A program made the position numbers and the translations under genes. From an uncultured Flavobacteriaceae bacterium (GTDB lineage: Bacteria; Bacteroidota; Bacteroidia; Flavobacteriales; Flavobacteriaceae): a stretch of 64,000 nucleotides of DNA. The notes under the pieces were generated by a model, which ran no database searches, was not told the origin of the DNA, and worked only from the letters and a program-made list of their open reading frames with translations. This document shows positions 36,109 through 43,813 of this stretch, piece by piece. The stretch's first letter is position 1; the number at the start of each line of letters is the position of its first letter. The DNA is taken from positions 186,001-250,000 of the forward strand of contig CANLUH010000003.1 in the NCBI GenBank assembly GCA_947494205.1, given 5' to 3'.

Positions 36109-37926
36109 TTATTTAACATTCGGATTCGTAATACCTGTTAATGTAAGAGGCGTAGTTGTATTTGTTGGATCATATACTAATACATGTCCATTAGCAACAG
36201 CCGCATCTTGCGGTAATAGAAATTGTCTTCCCACAACTGAATCTCCTTTAATTTCAAATCTAAATACAAATCTAAAAGGACTGCTTAGATTACTTGCCGG
36301 AATATGTATTTGGTTATTAGTGGCTACTCCTGGAACATATAAATTAAACGACTCATTGTCTTTCTCTTTAGAAGAGAACATTAAATCACAATGCGTTAAA
36401 GTTGCGTTATTTTTAGGGCTTATACTAATAATAACACCATCTGCACCTGGATCTTGTTTTACATCTATAGTATAGTCGTTTTTTAGTAAGTCTTTTATAG
36501 TAGTAGTACCAGTAGGGAAAACACCTGTATTACTTTTAGGTTTTTTATAATAAATAGATAATTTCATTACAGTAGGAGCGCTAGTACTTAACGGACCAGA
36601 AAGGTTTACGTTTTGGCTATACTTATCGTCATAAGCCAAAGCGTAACATAAATTTTTAAGACTTAATTCGTGTAAAAATTTCCCGTATTTATTAATAGAA
36701 AGTGAAGCCGCTGGTACATTGTTATCTTCATAATAAGCACATCTGTCTGCCCAACGTATAGTGCCTTTAGCTGGATTAGTTTCATCGTAATCTCCTTTGT
36801 ATTCTCCATGCATTACATTTCTGTTTATAGCGGTAGATACTTGGTTTTTTATATCGCCATCTATAGAAAACAGATAACCAGTTAAGCTGGTTAATGGCGC
36901 AAAAATACCACCTTGCCGCAATACATCCCATGAACTAGGAAGTGTTATTATAAAGGTGTTTTTTGGCACTGTTAATGCTTTATTATTTTTATCTACAAGA
37001 GATGTGACTTTAAATTTTAAAGTTCCCGTTGCACTATCTGTTATGGTACCTTCTGCAGTCCATTTACAACCTTTTCCATCTGCATCACTAGATAAAGATG
37101 AATTTTCTGCTGTAGTGATATCTACATAATTCCAAATGGTAATAACATCTTTAGATGTAAAATACTTATTCCAGCAATACTTAATATAAGCATCCATATA
37201 TGTAGCATCATTTCCAAAAGGTGCAAAATTAGGGCTATTAACTTTAGGTGCTAGTAATCGTGAATTTTCAACCAATACAGAAAATTCGTTATCAGCTTTA
37301 AACTTCTTTGTTAAAAAGGCAAAGGGGTCTTTTTGTGCGGTTGCATCTATAGCAAAGCCTTCTTGTGGTGTATTACTTCCATTAATACTATAAGCCATTG
37401 GTATGCCTACAAAATCTACAGCTGTTGTGTTAGAAAATAATACATTATCTGTATTAGAAGTAAACTCGAATTTATCGAAAATAGTATTAAAATTGGGGTC
37501 TGTAGGATTCCCTTCGTCTGGTTCTGCAGGACTTATTACGCCAGTACTACTTGTTACAACGTTAAGGTATACAGGTGCAGAAAAAGAAATATAAAGTCTA
37601 CCACTATAAATAGGTATTGGGATTTGTAATCCGTTTGTAGCATCGTAATAACTTTTGGTTAGCAAATCCTCTAAAGTAATCCAATATTTAGCATATTTAA
37701 TGGTTGGGTCTCCGCCTAAAACGGGTACTTTTACGGTATTGTCTGCTATTGCCATCTTTTTTAATTGACCTGTTGCCCAATCGAAATGCGCATAAGGCCC
37801 ATCCCCAGATCCTATAAGACCTTGTATTACTAAATAAATTTCCGATGGTTTATAGCCAGTCGCCGTTGTACCATCGCTACCAACAGTTAAGTTAAGAAGG
37901 TCTAGGTAAAGTAAGGGTTTGCTCAT
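36109..37926 (-). CDS. GH64-like beta-1,3-glucanase family protein without signal peptide
   Basis: 605 residues. The core shows glycoside hydrolase 64 (thaumatin-like laminaripentaose-producing glucanase) wording: IYLVIQGLIG, YAHFDWATGQL, IFDKFEFTS...VDFVGIPMAYSI and FLHELSLKNLCYALAYDDKY with its acidic residues near the end of the catalytic domain. A ~130-residue extra beta module follows. The N-terminus (MSKPLLYLDLLNLTVG) has no signal peptide, lipobox or T9SS domain, unlike most GH64 enzymes, which are secreted. It may act in the cytoplasm, leave by a non-Sec route or be a lectin-like descendant. Catalytic activity is unproven. Confidence 0.7.
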   Translation of the reverse strand: MSKPLLYLDLLNLTVGSDGTTATGYKPSEIYLVIQGLIGSGDGPYAHFDWATGQLKKMAIADNTVKVPVLGGDPTIKYAKYWITLEDLLTKSYYDATNGLQIPIPIYSGRLYISFSAPVYLNVVTSSTGVISPAEPDEGNPTDPNFNTIFDKFEFTSNTDNVLFSNTTAVDFVGIPMAYSINGSNTPQEGFAIDATAQKDPFAFLTKKFKADNEFSVLVENSRLLAPKVNSPNFAPFGNDATYMDAYIKYCWNKYFTSKDVITIWNYVDITTAENSSLSSDADGKGCKWTAEGTITDSATGTLKFKVTSLVDKNNKALTVPKNTFIITLPSSWDVLRQGGIFAPLTSLTGYLFSIDGDIKNQVSTAINRNVMHGEYKGDYDETNPAKGTIRWADRCAYYEDNNVPAASLSINKYGKFLHELSLKNLCYALAYDDKYSQNVNLSGPLSTSAPTVMKLSIYYKKPKSNTGVFPTGTTTIKDLLKNDYTIDVKQDPGADGVIISISPKNNATLTHCDLMFSSKEKDNESFNLYVPGVATNNQIHIPASNLSSPFRFVFRFEIKGDSVVGRQFLLPQDAAVANGHVLVYDPTNTTTPLTLTGITNPNVK

Positions 37927-38070
37927 AATAAATGGGTTATTGTTAGTTTAAAAGTTTGTATTCTGAATGCGAAATATTTAGCTTAAGTATAGTGTTAAAT
38001 ATTATACCTAGAACCGCTTTTGTTTAATTGTCTTGCTTTCTTTTCAAAACTATTAAACTTAGTACATAAA

Positions 38071-38101
38071 AAAGCACGTAGTTTTACGTGGTTTTAGTTT
38101 A
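38071..38101 (-). terminator. Terminator of the ParE/RelE-like gene
   Basis: CACGTA (38075-38080) pairs with TACGTG (38085-38090); on the minus strand a T run follows. It resembles the 36031 hairpin read on the opposite strand, including the TAAACTAAAA flank. Confidence 0.55.
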
Positions 38102-38150
38102 GAAGAAATCTTGTTTTTAATAGATAGAAGCTTTATTTAGGACGAGATAG

Positions 38151-38171
38151 TTGTACAGTCACTTGTCACAG
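38151..38171. repeat. 21-bp direct repeat, copy 1 (AGTCACTYGTCACAG core)
   Basis: Matches 38595-38615 at 18 of 21 positions. The two copies bracket the ParE/RelE-like gene. Confidence 0.6.
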
Positions 38172-38200
38172 GCTATTTTAGCTGTGGACTAAAAAGGTTA

Positions 38201-38497
38201 TTATTCTGAAATTAAAGTATTAATTACCTTGGATAGAACATCTTTTTCTTTTTTCTTAAAAATATTTATAATAAAAATAGGTTCATTTTTATTCTCATAG
38301 TGGTAGACTAAATTATATTCAGTTTTTTTATTAATAGTTAAACCAATATCTAATTTATATATGTTATTTACTGCCAAAAATTTCTTTCCTAGTTTGGGGT
38401 TAGCAGATAATTCTTCTATAATAGACTCAATAAACTCTACAGAATATTTCCCTTTAATTTTTTCTTGAAAATTTTTACTATTAATGGTAGAGTGCAT
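38201..38497 (-). CDS. ParE/RelE-like toxin-family protein, no antitoxin seen
   Basis: 98 residues. The order helix, helix (FIESIIEELSANPKLGKKF), then strands YKLDIG, YNLVYHYE and IFIINIFKKKEKDVL fits the ParE/RelE fold of type II toxins. The second strand carries the usual VYHY sequence before a variable turn. No partner antitoxin ORF is visible within 250 bp on either side, so it is either an orphan, a decayed module, or the antitoxin lies under another frame. It is bracketed by 21-bp direct repeats and next to an IS110 remnant, which suggests arrival by transfer. Confidence 0.6.
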   Translation of the reverse strand: MHSTINSKNFQEKIKGKYSVEFIESIIEELSANPKLGKKFLAVNNIYKLDIGLTINKKTEYNLVYHYENKNEPIFIINIFKKKEKDVLSKVINTLISE

Positions 38498-38594
38498 TTT
38501 TTTAATATTGGATAATAGTCTTATGTATGATTTTTTTACGTTGGCTAAGAGCTAATTTAGCAAATAGAAACCGAATAGAAAATCTATTATTAAA

Positions 38595-38615
38595 TTGTGT
38601 AGTCACTCGTCACAG
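38595..38615. repeat. 21-bp direct repeat, copy 2
   Basis: Second copy of the repeat at 38151-38171, here extended by a CTCGTC-aca-GACGAG hairpin (38606-38620). Confidence 0.6.
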
Positions 38616-38667
38616 ACGAGCGCTAGCCTTTAGATTAGCATCATAGTTATTTTATGACTAAATTTAA

Positions 38668-38985
38668 AAAGAACGGAGTGAACTTTGTAGTTATGCGGGG
38701 TTAACTCCTGTAATAAGACAGTCTGGAAGTAGCATAAAAGGAAGACCACGAATAAGTAAAATGGGTAATCCTAAACTTAGAAATTTACTATTTATGTGTA
38801 GTTTTAATGCCTGTAAATATAATCGAGCTTGTAAATCGCTTTTTGATAGAATAGTAGCCAAAGGGAAAAGTAAAAAACTGGCTTTAATAGCTGTATGTAA
38901 TAAACTATTAAAGCAAGCTTTTGCTATAGTTAAAAATGGAATACCTTATAACAATGAATATAGAAGTGCATTGGTAATAAATTAA
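38668..38985 (+). pseudogene. C-terminal fragment of an IS110-family transposase
   Basis: The frame opens at 38668 after a stop and gives ERSELCSYAGLTPVIRQSGS, then SSIKGRPRISKMGNPKLRNL, then a tail with VAKGKSKKLALIAVCNKLLK. This is the C-terminal catalytic-serine-side end of IS110-type transposases (helix-rich, AGLTPVIRQSG and KMGNPKLR motifs). The N-terminal ~200 residues, with the DEDD nuclease, are missing. It is about 105 residues of a ~330-residue protein, so it cannot transpose. Confidence 0.85.
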
Positions 38986-39050
38986 TAATTTTTATTTGTT
39001 TTTTACCTCAGTTCTTTGTTGGCAATAGTTTTTATTGTTTATATTGTATT

Positions 39051-39902
39051 TTATTCCCAATCAATCCATTCTTTAGGATATTTTTGATAAAGGTCATTCA
39101 GTAAATCGATATTGGCTTTACTATTTTGATGAGCTTTATAAAATTGAGCTATAAAGTCAATAATTTCCTCATCTTGGTCCTTTGTATGCAAACTTTTGAG
39201 TGTTATTTTAGAATCTTTATTTTCATCTAGAAGTAATAATGTAACTGCTCCAGCACATAAGCGATTGTTAGTAATAAAACTACCCAAACCACTTTGAATT
39301 CTTTTGATTAGTATAAGACAATCTAGGAAGGGTCTAAACTTTTCTTTATTTTCCCTAAAAGCAGGATAGGTTTGATAGGCATGTGTTTTAAAGATAAATT
39401 TTCTAATCTGAATAAATTCTTGATAGTTCGTTTTACCAAAGGTGGTCTTACCCTTTTGTAATTCAAAAAATAAATACGCTTCAAATTTACTAACTGAACA
39501 TTCATAATAGTTTAAAGAGCCTATATCAGGAATTAATTCTTTATATGCCTTTTGGTATAGTGGGTATTTCTTTTGCGATGGTTTGAATAATGTACTAAGT
39601 CTTATTAGGTGATAAAATATTTTAAAAGATTCATCCTTAGAATAATTAGACATTTCTGATTCAGCAATTTTTTTCAACTCCTTTGTAAAGCTTGGATGAA
39701 TCGCCCCTTGAAAATGATACTTTTTAGCAACTTCTTCGGTTTCAATAAAATACTTTACTATTGCTTTCTTATCATCTTTTATCTTTAATCTAAAATCAAT
39801 ATTATGACTTCCATATAGTTTTTGCTGTTCTTCTTGCCTAGCTCTGCTTTCATCTTCAAAACTATTTTTTTTACCTCTAAAATTTAATCCAAATATTTTC
39901 AT
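39051..39902 (-). CDS. Hypothetical soluble protein, 283 residues
   Basis: No signal peptide or membrane segment. The N-terminus (KIFGLNFRGKKNSFEDESRA) is basic and charged. The remainder looks all-helical with many aromatics (IKYFIETEEVAKKYHF region, YLFFELQKGKTTFGK, FIFKTHAYQTYPAF). No family recognised. The gene lies directly downstream, on the minus strand, of the long palindromic element at 40009-40234, in the position a cassette gene would have. It may be accessory. Base composition is like its neighbours by eye. Confidence 0.6.
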   Translation of the reverse strand: MKIFGLNFRGKKNSFEDESRARQEEQQKLYGSHNIDFRLKIKDDKKAIVKYFIETEEVAKKYHFQGAIHPSFTKELKKIAESEMSNYSKDESFKIFYHLIRLSTLFKPSQKKYPLYQKAYKELIPDIGSLNYYECSVSKFEAYLFFELQKGKTTFGKTNYQEFIQIRKFIFKTHAYQTYPAFRENKEKFRPFLDCLILIKRIQSGLGSFITNNRLCAGAVTLLLLDENKDSKITLKSLHTKDQDEEIIDFIAQFYKAHQNSKANIDLLNDLYQKYPKEWIDWE

Positions 39903-40008
39903 TATGTACCTAATTCTGACTAACGGTTAAATTTACTATAAAATTGTTATACAAAAAATTGACTGGTTGTCAAAAGGAATTAATAGAGTTTTTTTATGTG
40001 GAATTATT

Positions 40009-40234
40009 GCCAACGTCTCGTATAAGAAACGTAGGGCAGGTGATAAGCACTTTCGTTTCGGTTTATTACTTAGCTAAATATAAATATTTTGCTTTTATTT
40101 TTACTTCTATAAACGCCAAATTTTATATTTAGCGGACTTTATTAATATGCACAGACTTTTCGATTTAGCACAAACGCCCTATGTTTTTTTATACATTGTT
40201 AGGTGCCTGGCTTTTTTTTCAGCTTGCACCTAAC
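40009..40234. repeat. Long imperfect palindromic element with attC-like ends
   Basis: Outer arms: GTATAAGAAACGTAGGGC (40020-40037) pairs, with few mismatches, with GCCCTATGTTTTTTTATAC (40176-40194). An inner perfect 12-bp stem joins GCTAAATATAAA (40073-40084) to TTTATATTTAGC (40122-40133). The ends are GCCAAC (40009-40014) and GTTAGGT (40198-40204). A short extra hairpin GTTAGGTGC / GCACCTAAC (40198-40206 with 40226-40234) follows. Read on the minus strand the order ACCTAAC ... GTTGGC resembles an integron attC (RYYYAAC ... GTTRRRY), though GTTGGCA departs from consensus. No integrase is in the window. Confidence 0.6.
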
Positions 40235-40399
40235 TATTGTATAAACTCAATAAGTTGCGTTTATTTTCTTTCATATATAATGACTTAAAATTAAATCATT
40301 TTTCTGTTAAACCCAATAAAAACAAGTGTTTTCATTGGTTAAGCTTATTAAGCGGTTTTTAATGGTTTACAAACGACTAATGCCACACCTTCTTTTATA

Positions 40400-40426
40400 A
40401 AAACAAACCTAAGTAACGTTTGTTTT
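40400..40426 (-). terminator. Hairpin after the 2OG-Fe(II) oxygenase gene
   Basis: AAAACAAAC (40400-40408) with GTTTGTTTT (40418-40426), 38 bp past the stop; T-rich on the minus strand. The remaining bases between 40235 and 40399 show no gene. Confidence 0.45.
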
Positions 40427-40463
40427 AGTTCTCTACGGAAATCCGTAAATACATCAAAATCTA

Positions 40464-41051
40464 TTAACGATAAGGCGGCCCAGCCACCCAACCTACAATA
40501 GATTGTCTAGTCCCTTTGGTAATAGGCGTTACACGATGTAAAATAAACGACGGAAAAATAATAACGGTGCCTTTCTTTCGTGGAGCTTTTACTATGTTTT
40601 GATTAATCATAAACTCTAAATCGCCACCTTCGTAATCATCAGGATCCGATAATTGTACCGTAACACTTAGTTTTCTTGTAGAAATGCCACCTGGACCAAA
40701 ATCTAAATGCCAGTCGAAAAAATCACCTTCAGAATAGCGTGTTAATTGCAATTCTTGTTGAAAGCCTAAAATATCGAAAAGATACCGTTGGTTATTTGTC
40801 ATTATGGCTAATTCTGCTAGTTTACGATATAGCCAATCGTTCTCTGGTGTTTTTTCAATAAACATCACCGAGCTTTTTCGTAACTCGTCTTTATACTTTT
40901 CAGCACCAGAAAGGGTAGCCTTTTCTATTTTATCTTCTTCCCAGAAATTAATAATTCTATCGACTTCATGAGGCATAATAAAACCTTCGTAATAGATATA
41001 TTCTGCAAAATTGTTATTGTTTGGCAATCCAAAAGGATAATAAGTAGACAT
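40464..41051 (-). CDS. 2-oxoglutarate/Fe(II) oxygenase, prolyl-4-hydroxylase-like (PKHD type)
   Basis: 195 residues from the Met at 41051. The longer ORF start adds 22 residues of poor quality. The double-stranded beta-helix metal site is H115-x-D117 in WHLDFGPGG and H172 in LHRVTPI, with the 2OG-binding Arg R182 in KGTRQSI. The DDYEGGDLEF and GTVIIFPSF motifs are typical of PKHD/4-hydroxylase proteins. It hydroxylates a protein or small substrate that cannot be named. It lies 87 bp downstream of bioA on the same strand. Confidence 0.85.
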   Translation of the reverse strand: MSTYYPFGLPNNNNFAEYIYYEGFIMPHEVDRIINFWEEDKIEKATLSGAEKYKDELRKSSVMFIEKTPENDWLYRKLAELAIMTNNQRYLFDILGFQQELQLTRYSEGDFFDWHLDFGPGGISTRKLSVTVQLSDPDDYEGGDLEFMINQNIVKAPRKKGTVIIFPSFILHRVTPITKGTRQSIVGWVAGPPYR

Positions 41052-41138
41052 GTAGTATGTATTTATTAAATGAACGTAACTAGAGGTTAAATTTAATAAA
41101 CTTGAAATAGTATACAATAAGTATTAATACTTGTTTTT

Positions 41139-42404
41139 TTAAACAATCTCTAGCGCCGCCTCAATAACAGTATAAATGTTTTCCAATTGTGTTTCTGTAA
41201 TCACATAAGGCGCTTGTATATAAATGGTGCTTCCTAACGGACGTAAAAAGACGCCATTATCCATGAAAAAATGAAACAATTTGTCTCGTAAATCGCCATA
41301 GCGATCCATTTCTATGTTTAAATCTAAAGCAAAAATAACACCTGTTTGTCGTGTCGATTTTACTTTAGGATGGGTTTTAATACGGTCATTAAAGGTGTTA
41401 TGAGCCGCAATTACCATTTGTATATTGTCTTGTATGGTTTTAGATTGCAATAATTCTATACCCGCTAAAGCAGCAGTACAGGCTAACGGATTTGCAGAAT
41501 AGGTGTGCCCATGAAACAACCCTTTACCAATATCGTCGCTATAAAACGCATCGTAAATGGCTTGCGAGCATGAGGTAATCGCCATAGGTAATAAGCCAGC
41601 GGTTAAGGCTTTACTTAAGCAAATAACATCTGGTTTTTGCTCCATATACAAGGACGCAAAATGTTGTCCTGTTTTACCAAACCCCGTCATAACTTCATCG
41701 GCAACAGTAATAATGTTGTTAGCTTTACAGAATTTTAGAACCTGGTTTAAACCGTCTGCATTATGCATTTTCATTGCTGCAGCACCTTGTACTAAAGGTT
41801 CGTAAACAAAACCTGCAACTTTATTATTATCTACAATAGTTTGAAGTGTGTTTAAAATAGCCTCGTGATTATCGCCGTTTGGTACTGGAATACGTTTTAC
41901 GTCTAAAAAGAAATCCTCGAAAGGGCCATTATAAACCGATAAACCAGACACGCTCATGGCACCAAAAGTATCGCCATGAAAACCATCTTCGAAAGCAATT
42001 AAAGTATTACGTTTTTCGCCTGTATTAAAATGATATTGTAATGCCATTTTAATGCCTATTTCTACAGACGACGAGCCATTATCGCTAAAGAATATTTTAT
42101 TTTGATTATCTGGTAAAATACTTATTAATGCTTCTGATAGTTTTACGGCAGGTTCATGTGTAAAACCACTAAAAACAACTTGATCGAGTACTTGCATTTG
42201 TGTGGTGACGCGACTGGTAACATATTCGTTACAATGCCCATACATACAAGTGTACCAAGACGCAATAGCATCTATATATTCGTTACCGTTTTCATCATGT
42301 AATACACAGCCTTTGGCTTTTGTTATAGCAATGGCTTCTGGGTGCAATTTATGTTGCGTTAATGGGTGCCATATATGTTTTTGATCTCTTTCTTTTAAAT
42401 TCAT
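41139..42404 (-). CDS. bioA: Adenosylmethionine-8-amino-7-oxononanoate transaminase
   Basis: 421 residues, normal length. Fold-type I aminotransferase with the ERDQKHIWHPLTQH opening of BioA, the PLP aspartate in VADEVMTGFG and the PLP lysine in CLSKALTAGLLP. It uses SAM as amino donor to make 7,8-diaminononanoate in biotin synthesis. The bio genes lie in order bioF, DUF2007, bioD, bioA along the minus strand, but a 380-bp gap with a nuclease remnant and palindromes separates bioD from bioA. Confidence 0.95.
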   Translation of the reverse strand: MNLKERDQKHIWHPLTQHKLHPEAIAITKAKGCVLHDENGNEYIDAIASWYTCMYGHCNEYVTSRVTTQMQVLDQVVFSGFTHEPAVKLSEALISILPDNQNKIFFSDNGSSSVEIGIKMALQYHFNTGEKRNTLIAFEDGFHGDTFGAMSVSGLSVYNGPFEDFFLDVKRIPVPNGDNHEAILNTLQTIVDNNKVAGFVYEPLVQGAAAMKMHNADGLNQVLKFCKANNIITVADEVMTGFGKTGQHFASLYMEQKPDVICLSKALTAGLLPMAITSCSQAIYDAFYSDDIGKGLFHGHTYSANPLACTAALAGIELLQSKTIQDNIQMVIAAHNTFNDRIKTHPKVKSTRQTGVIFALDLNIEMDRYGDLRDKLFHFFMDNGVFLRPLGSTIYIQAPYVITETQLENIYTVIEAALEIV

Positions 42405-42414
42405 AATCTTATGT

Positions 42415-42486
42415 TATTCCCGCCCTTCGACTATAGCCTGTCTCGAGCAAATTCGAGAGGCTCAGGATAAATTCCAACGGGAATCT
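42415..42486. repeat. Nested palindromic repeat upstream of bioA
   Basis: An outer ATTCCCG ... CGGGAAT pair encloses an inner structure with CTTCGACT and the hairpin CTCGA-gcaaat-TCGAG. Both styles (GATTCCCG and CTTCGACT...CTCAGG) are the common flavobacterial intergenic palindromes, here one apparently inserted in another. Confidence 0.6.
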
Positions 42487-42601
42487 TTTTAATGCTTTTC
42501 TAAAACAATTTTAGAATGCTATTTTTAATTAGTACTTATAATATTCTGTACTCTTGTTATATATCTGGATGAAAGGGGGCAACAATAGCAAATTTACTTT
42601 A

Positions 42602-42730
42602 CTAATAATCCAACGTTTTTAAAGTTGGGTTTTTTGTTTTAATTAAATTTAGTTTCCACTCCTTATGCCAATTTTTAAGCTGTTTTTCTCTAGCTATTGC
42701 TTGATTTATATCTGAAAATGTTTCAAAATC
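42602..42730 (-). pseudogene. GIY-YIG nuclease C-terminal remnant
   Basis: In one frame this reads DFETFSDINQAIAREKQLKN, WHKEWKLNLIKTKNPTLKTL and then DY-stop. That is the C-terminal third of small GIY-YIG endonuclease proteins (AI.REKQLK.W...WK..LI...NP). The upstream part is missing: a TGA lies right before the fragment. The 42 residues left cannot be an enzyme. It sits between two palindromic repeats in the bioA-bioD gap. Confidence 0.7.
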
Positions 42731-42755
42731 TCATCCTAATTGATTTATAAGTGTG

Positions 42756-42776
42756 ACCCTGAATCAAGTTCAGGGT
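42756..42776. repeat. Palindrome ACCCTGAA-tcaag-TTCAGGGT
   Basis: A perfect 8-bp stem just past the bioD stop. It has the sequence of a palindrome widespread in Bacteroidota intergenic DNA and may also help terminate bioD transcripts. Confidence 0.65.
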
Positions 42777-42784
42777 GACGTAAA

Positions 42785-43420
42785 TTAACTTATTTCAAAA
42801 AACGCTTGTGCTTCCTTATTATTTAGGAATTGTTCGGCGTAATCCTTTATAACGTTTTTGTCAAAATACGGTTCTTCATCTATACGTCCAATAACAGGCG
42901 CATTGGTTTTTGTTTTAATAATAGCCTCGGTGGTTTTATGTTCGTTTCCACTAAATACAATAGCAACGTCGAATCCTTTAGATTGTAATACATTTACAGT
43001 TAATAATGTATGGTTTATACTGCCTAAATAATGTCTAGAGACTACAATAACTTTGTAGTTGGGTTGTATTAAATCTAATATGGTTTCAGTAGTATTTAAG
43101 GGTACTAATATACCGCCTGCGCCTTCAATAACTAAAGTGTTTTTAGTTTTTGGTGGGTGTATTGTTTTGGCATCAATAGTAACATTATCAATGTCTGCTG
43201 CTGCATGCGGACTCATCGGTGTATTTAATGCGTATGCATTATCGTGAAATTGCGATTTATTATTAGATATTAATTGTTTTACTTTTTTAGTATCGCAATA
43301 CTCTAATTCTCCAGCTTGTACGGGTTTCCAATAATCGGCTTTAAGCGCTTCTGTTATAATGGCCGAAGCTACTGTTTTACCAACTTCGGTAGATATGCCT
43401 GTTATAAAATAGGTGTTCAT
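42785..43420 (-). CDS. bioD: Dethiobiotin synthase
   Basis: 211 residues. The N-terminal P-loop G8-ISTEVGKT16 (glycine-rich GxxxxVGKT form) is characteristic. VIEGAGGILVPL near residue 100 is the conserved nucleotide/substrate segment. It makes dethiobiotin from diaminononanoate, CO2 and ATP, the step before BioB. Its start abuts the stop of the DUF2007 gene directly. Confidence 0.95.
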   Translation of the reverse strand: MNTYFITGISTEVGKTVASAIITEALKADYWKPVQAGELEYCDTKKVKQLISNNKSQFHDNAYALNTPMSPHAAADIDNVTIDAKTIHPPKTKNTLVIEGAGGILVPLNTTETILDLIQPNYKVIVVSRHYLGSINHTLLTVNVLQSKGFDVAIVFSGNEHKTTEAIIKTKTNAPVIGRIDEEPYFDKNVIKDYAEQFLNNKEAQAFFEIS

Positions 43421-43798
43421 TTAAAAAATGGTGTTACAAACATTACAGCGGTATTTCGTTTTTTCGAAAAACGGAAATAGCATGTAAAAAATATTTTTTC
43501 TTGAGGGTTCTGCTATTAATATTTTGGTAGACTCGCAATTACCACAGACTATGGCATTGCCGTTATCGTCTGTTTCGTAAGCTCTAATTCTATTATAAAT
43601 GGTAATAGCTTTATTTAAATCGTCGTTATGTACTAATAATTTAACGCCTCCAATGGCTTGGCTTATTAATGGATCGGAATCTACTGTTTTTTCATCGGCC
43701 AGCATAACACGTATGTATTCTTCCTCTAATTTAGATTTCGTAATGTGTGCTTCTGTAGAATACGGAAATGTTGCTAAAACAGTATAATGGTCTACCAT
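43421..43798 (-). CDS. DUF2007-type protein with C-terminal zinc-ribbon Cys pairs
   Basis: 125 residues. The first ~70 residues (YTVLATFPYSTEAHITKSKL, then GVKLLVHNDDLNKAI) match the DUF2007 signal-transducing-protein-like fold related to the PII-type alpha/beta arrangement. The C-terminal part has two CxxC pairs, VCGNCEST and YRCNVCNTIF, likely a zinc ribbon, with a hydrophobic stretch between them. It is wedged between bioF (15 bp) and bioD (0 bp), so it is cotranscribed with biotin genes. Function in that context is unknown. Confidence 0.75.
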   Translation of the reverse strand: MVDHYTVLATFPYSTEAHITKSKLEEEYIRVMLADEKTVDSDPLISQAIGGVKLLVHNDDLNKAITIYNRIRAYETDDNGNAIVCGNCESTKILIAEPSRKNIFYMLFPFFEKTKYRCNVCNTIF

Positions 43799-43813
43799 AA
43801 ATACAATTGATTT

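Noticed and set aside
38201-38497. Complete toxin-antitoxin module
   Set aside because: No antitoxin ORF with HTH or RHH features could be found on either side, so only the toxin-like gene is called.
39944-40132. A 62-codon plus-strand ORF in the 39.9-40.1 kb gap
   Set aside because: It lies inside the long palindromic element and its codons follow the palindrome arms; no start signal or protein-like features.
41052-41117. Upstream start for the 2OG oxygenase
   Set aside because: Adds 22 residues of low-complexity sequence that do not fit the family; the ATG at 41051 gives the usual start.
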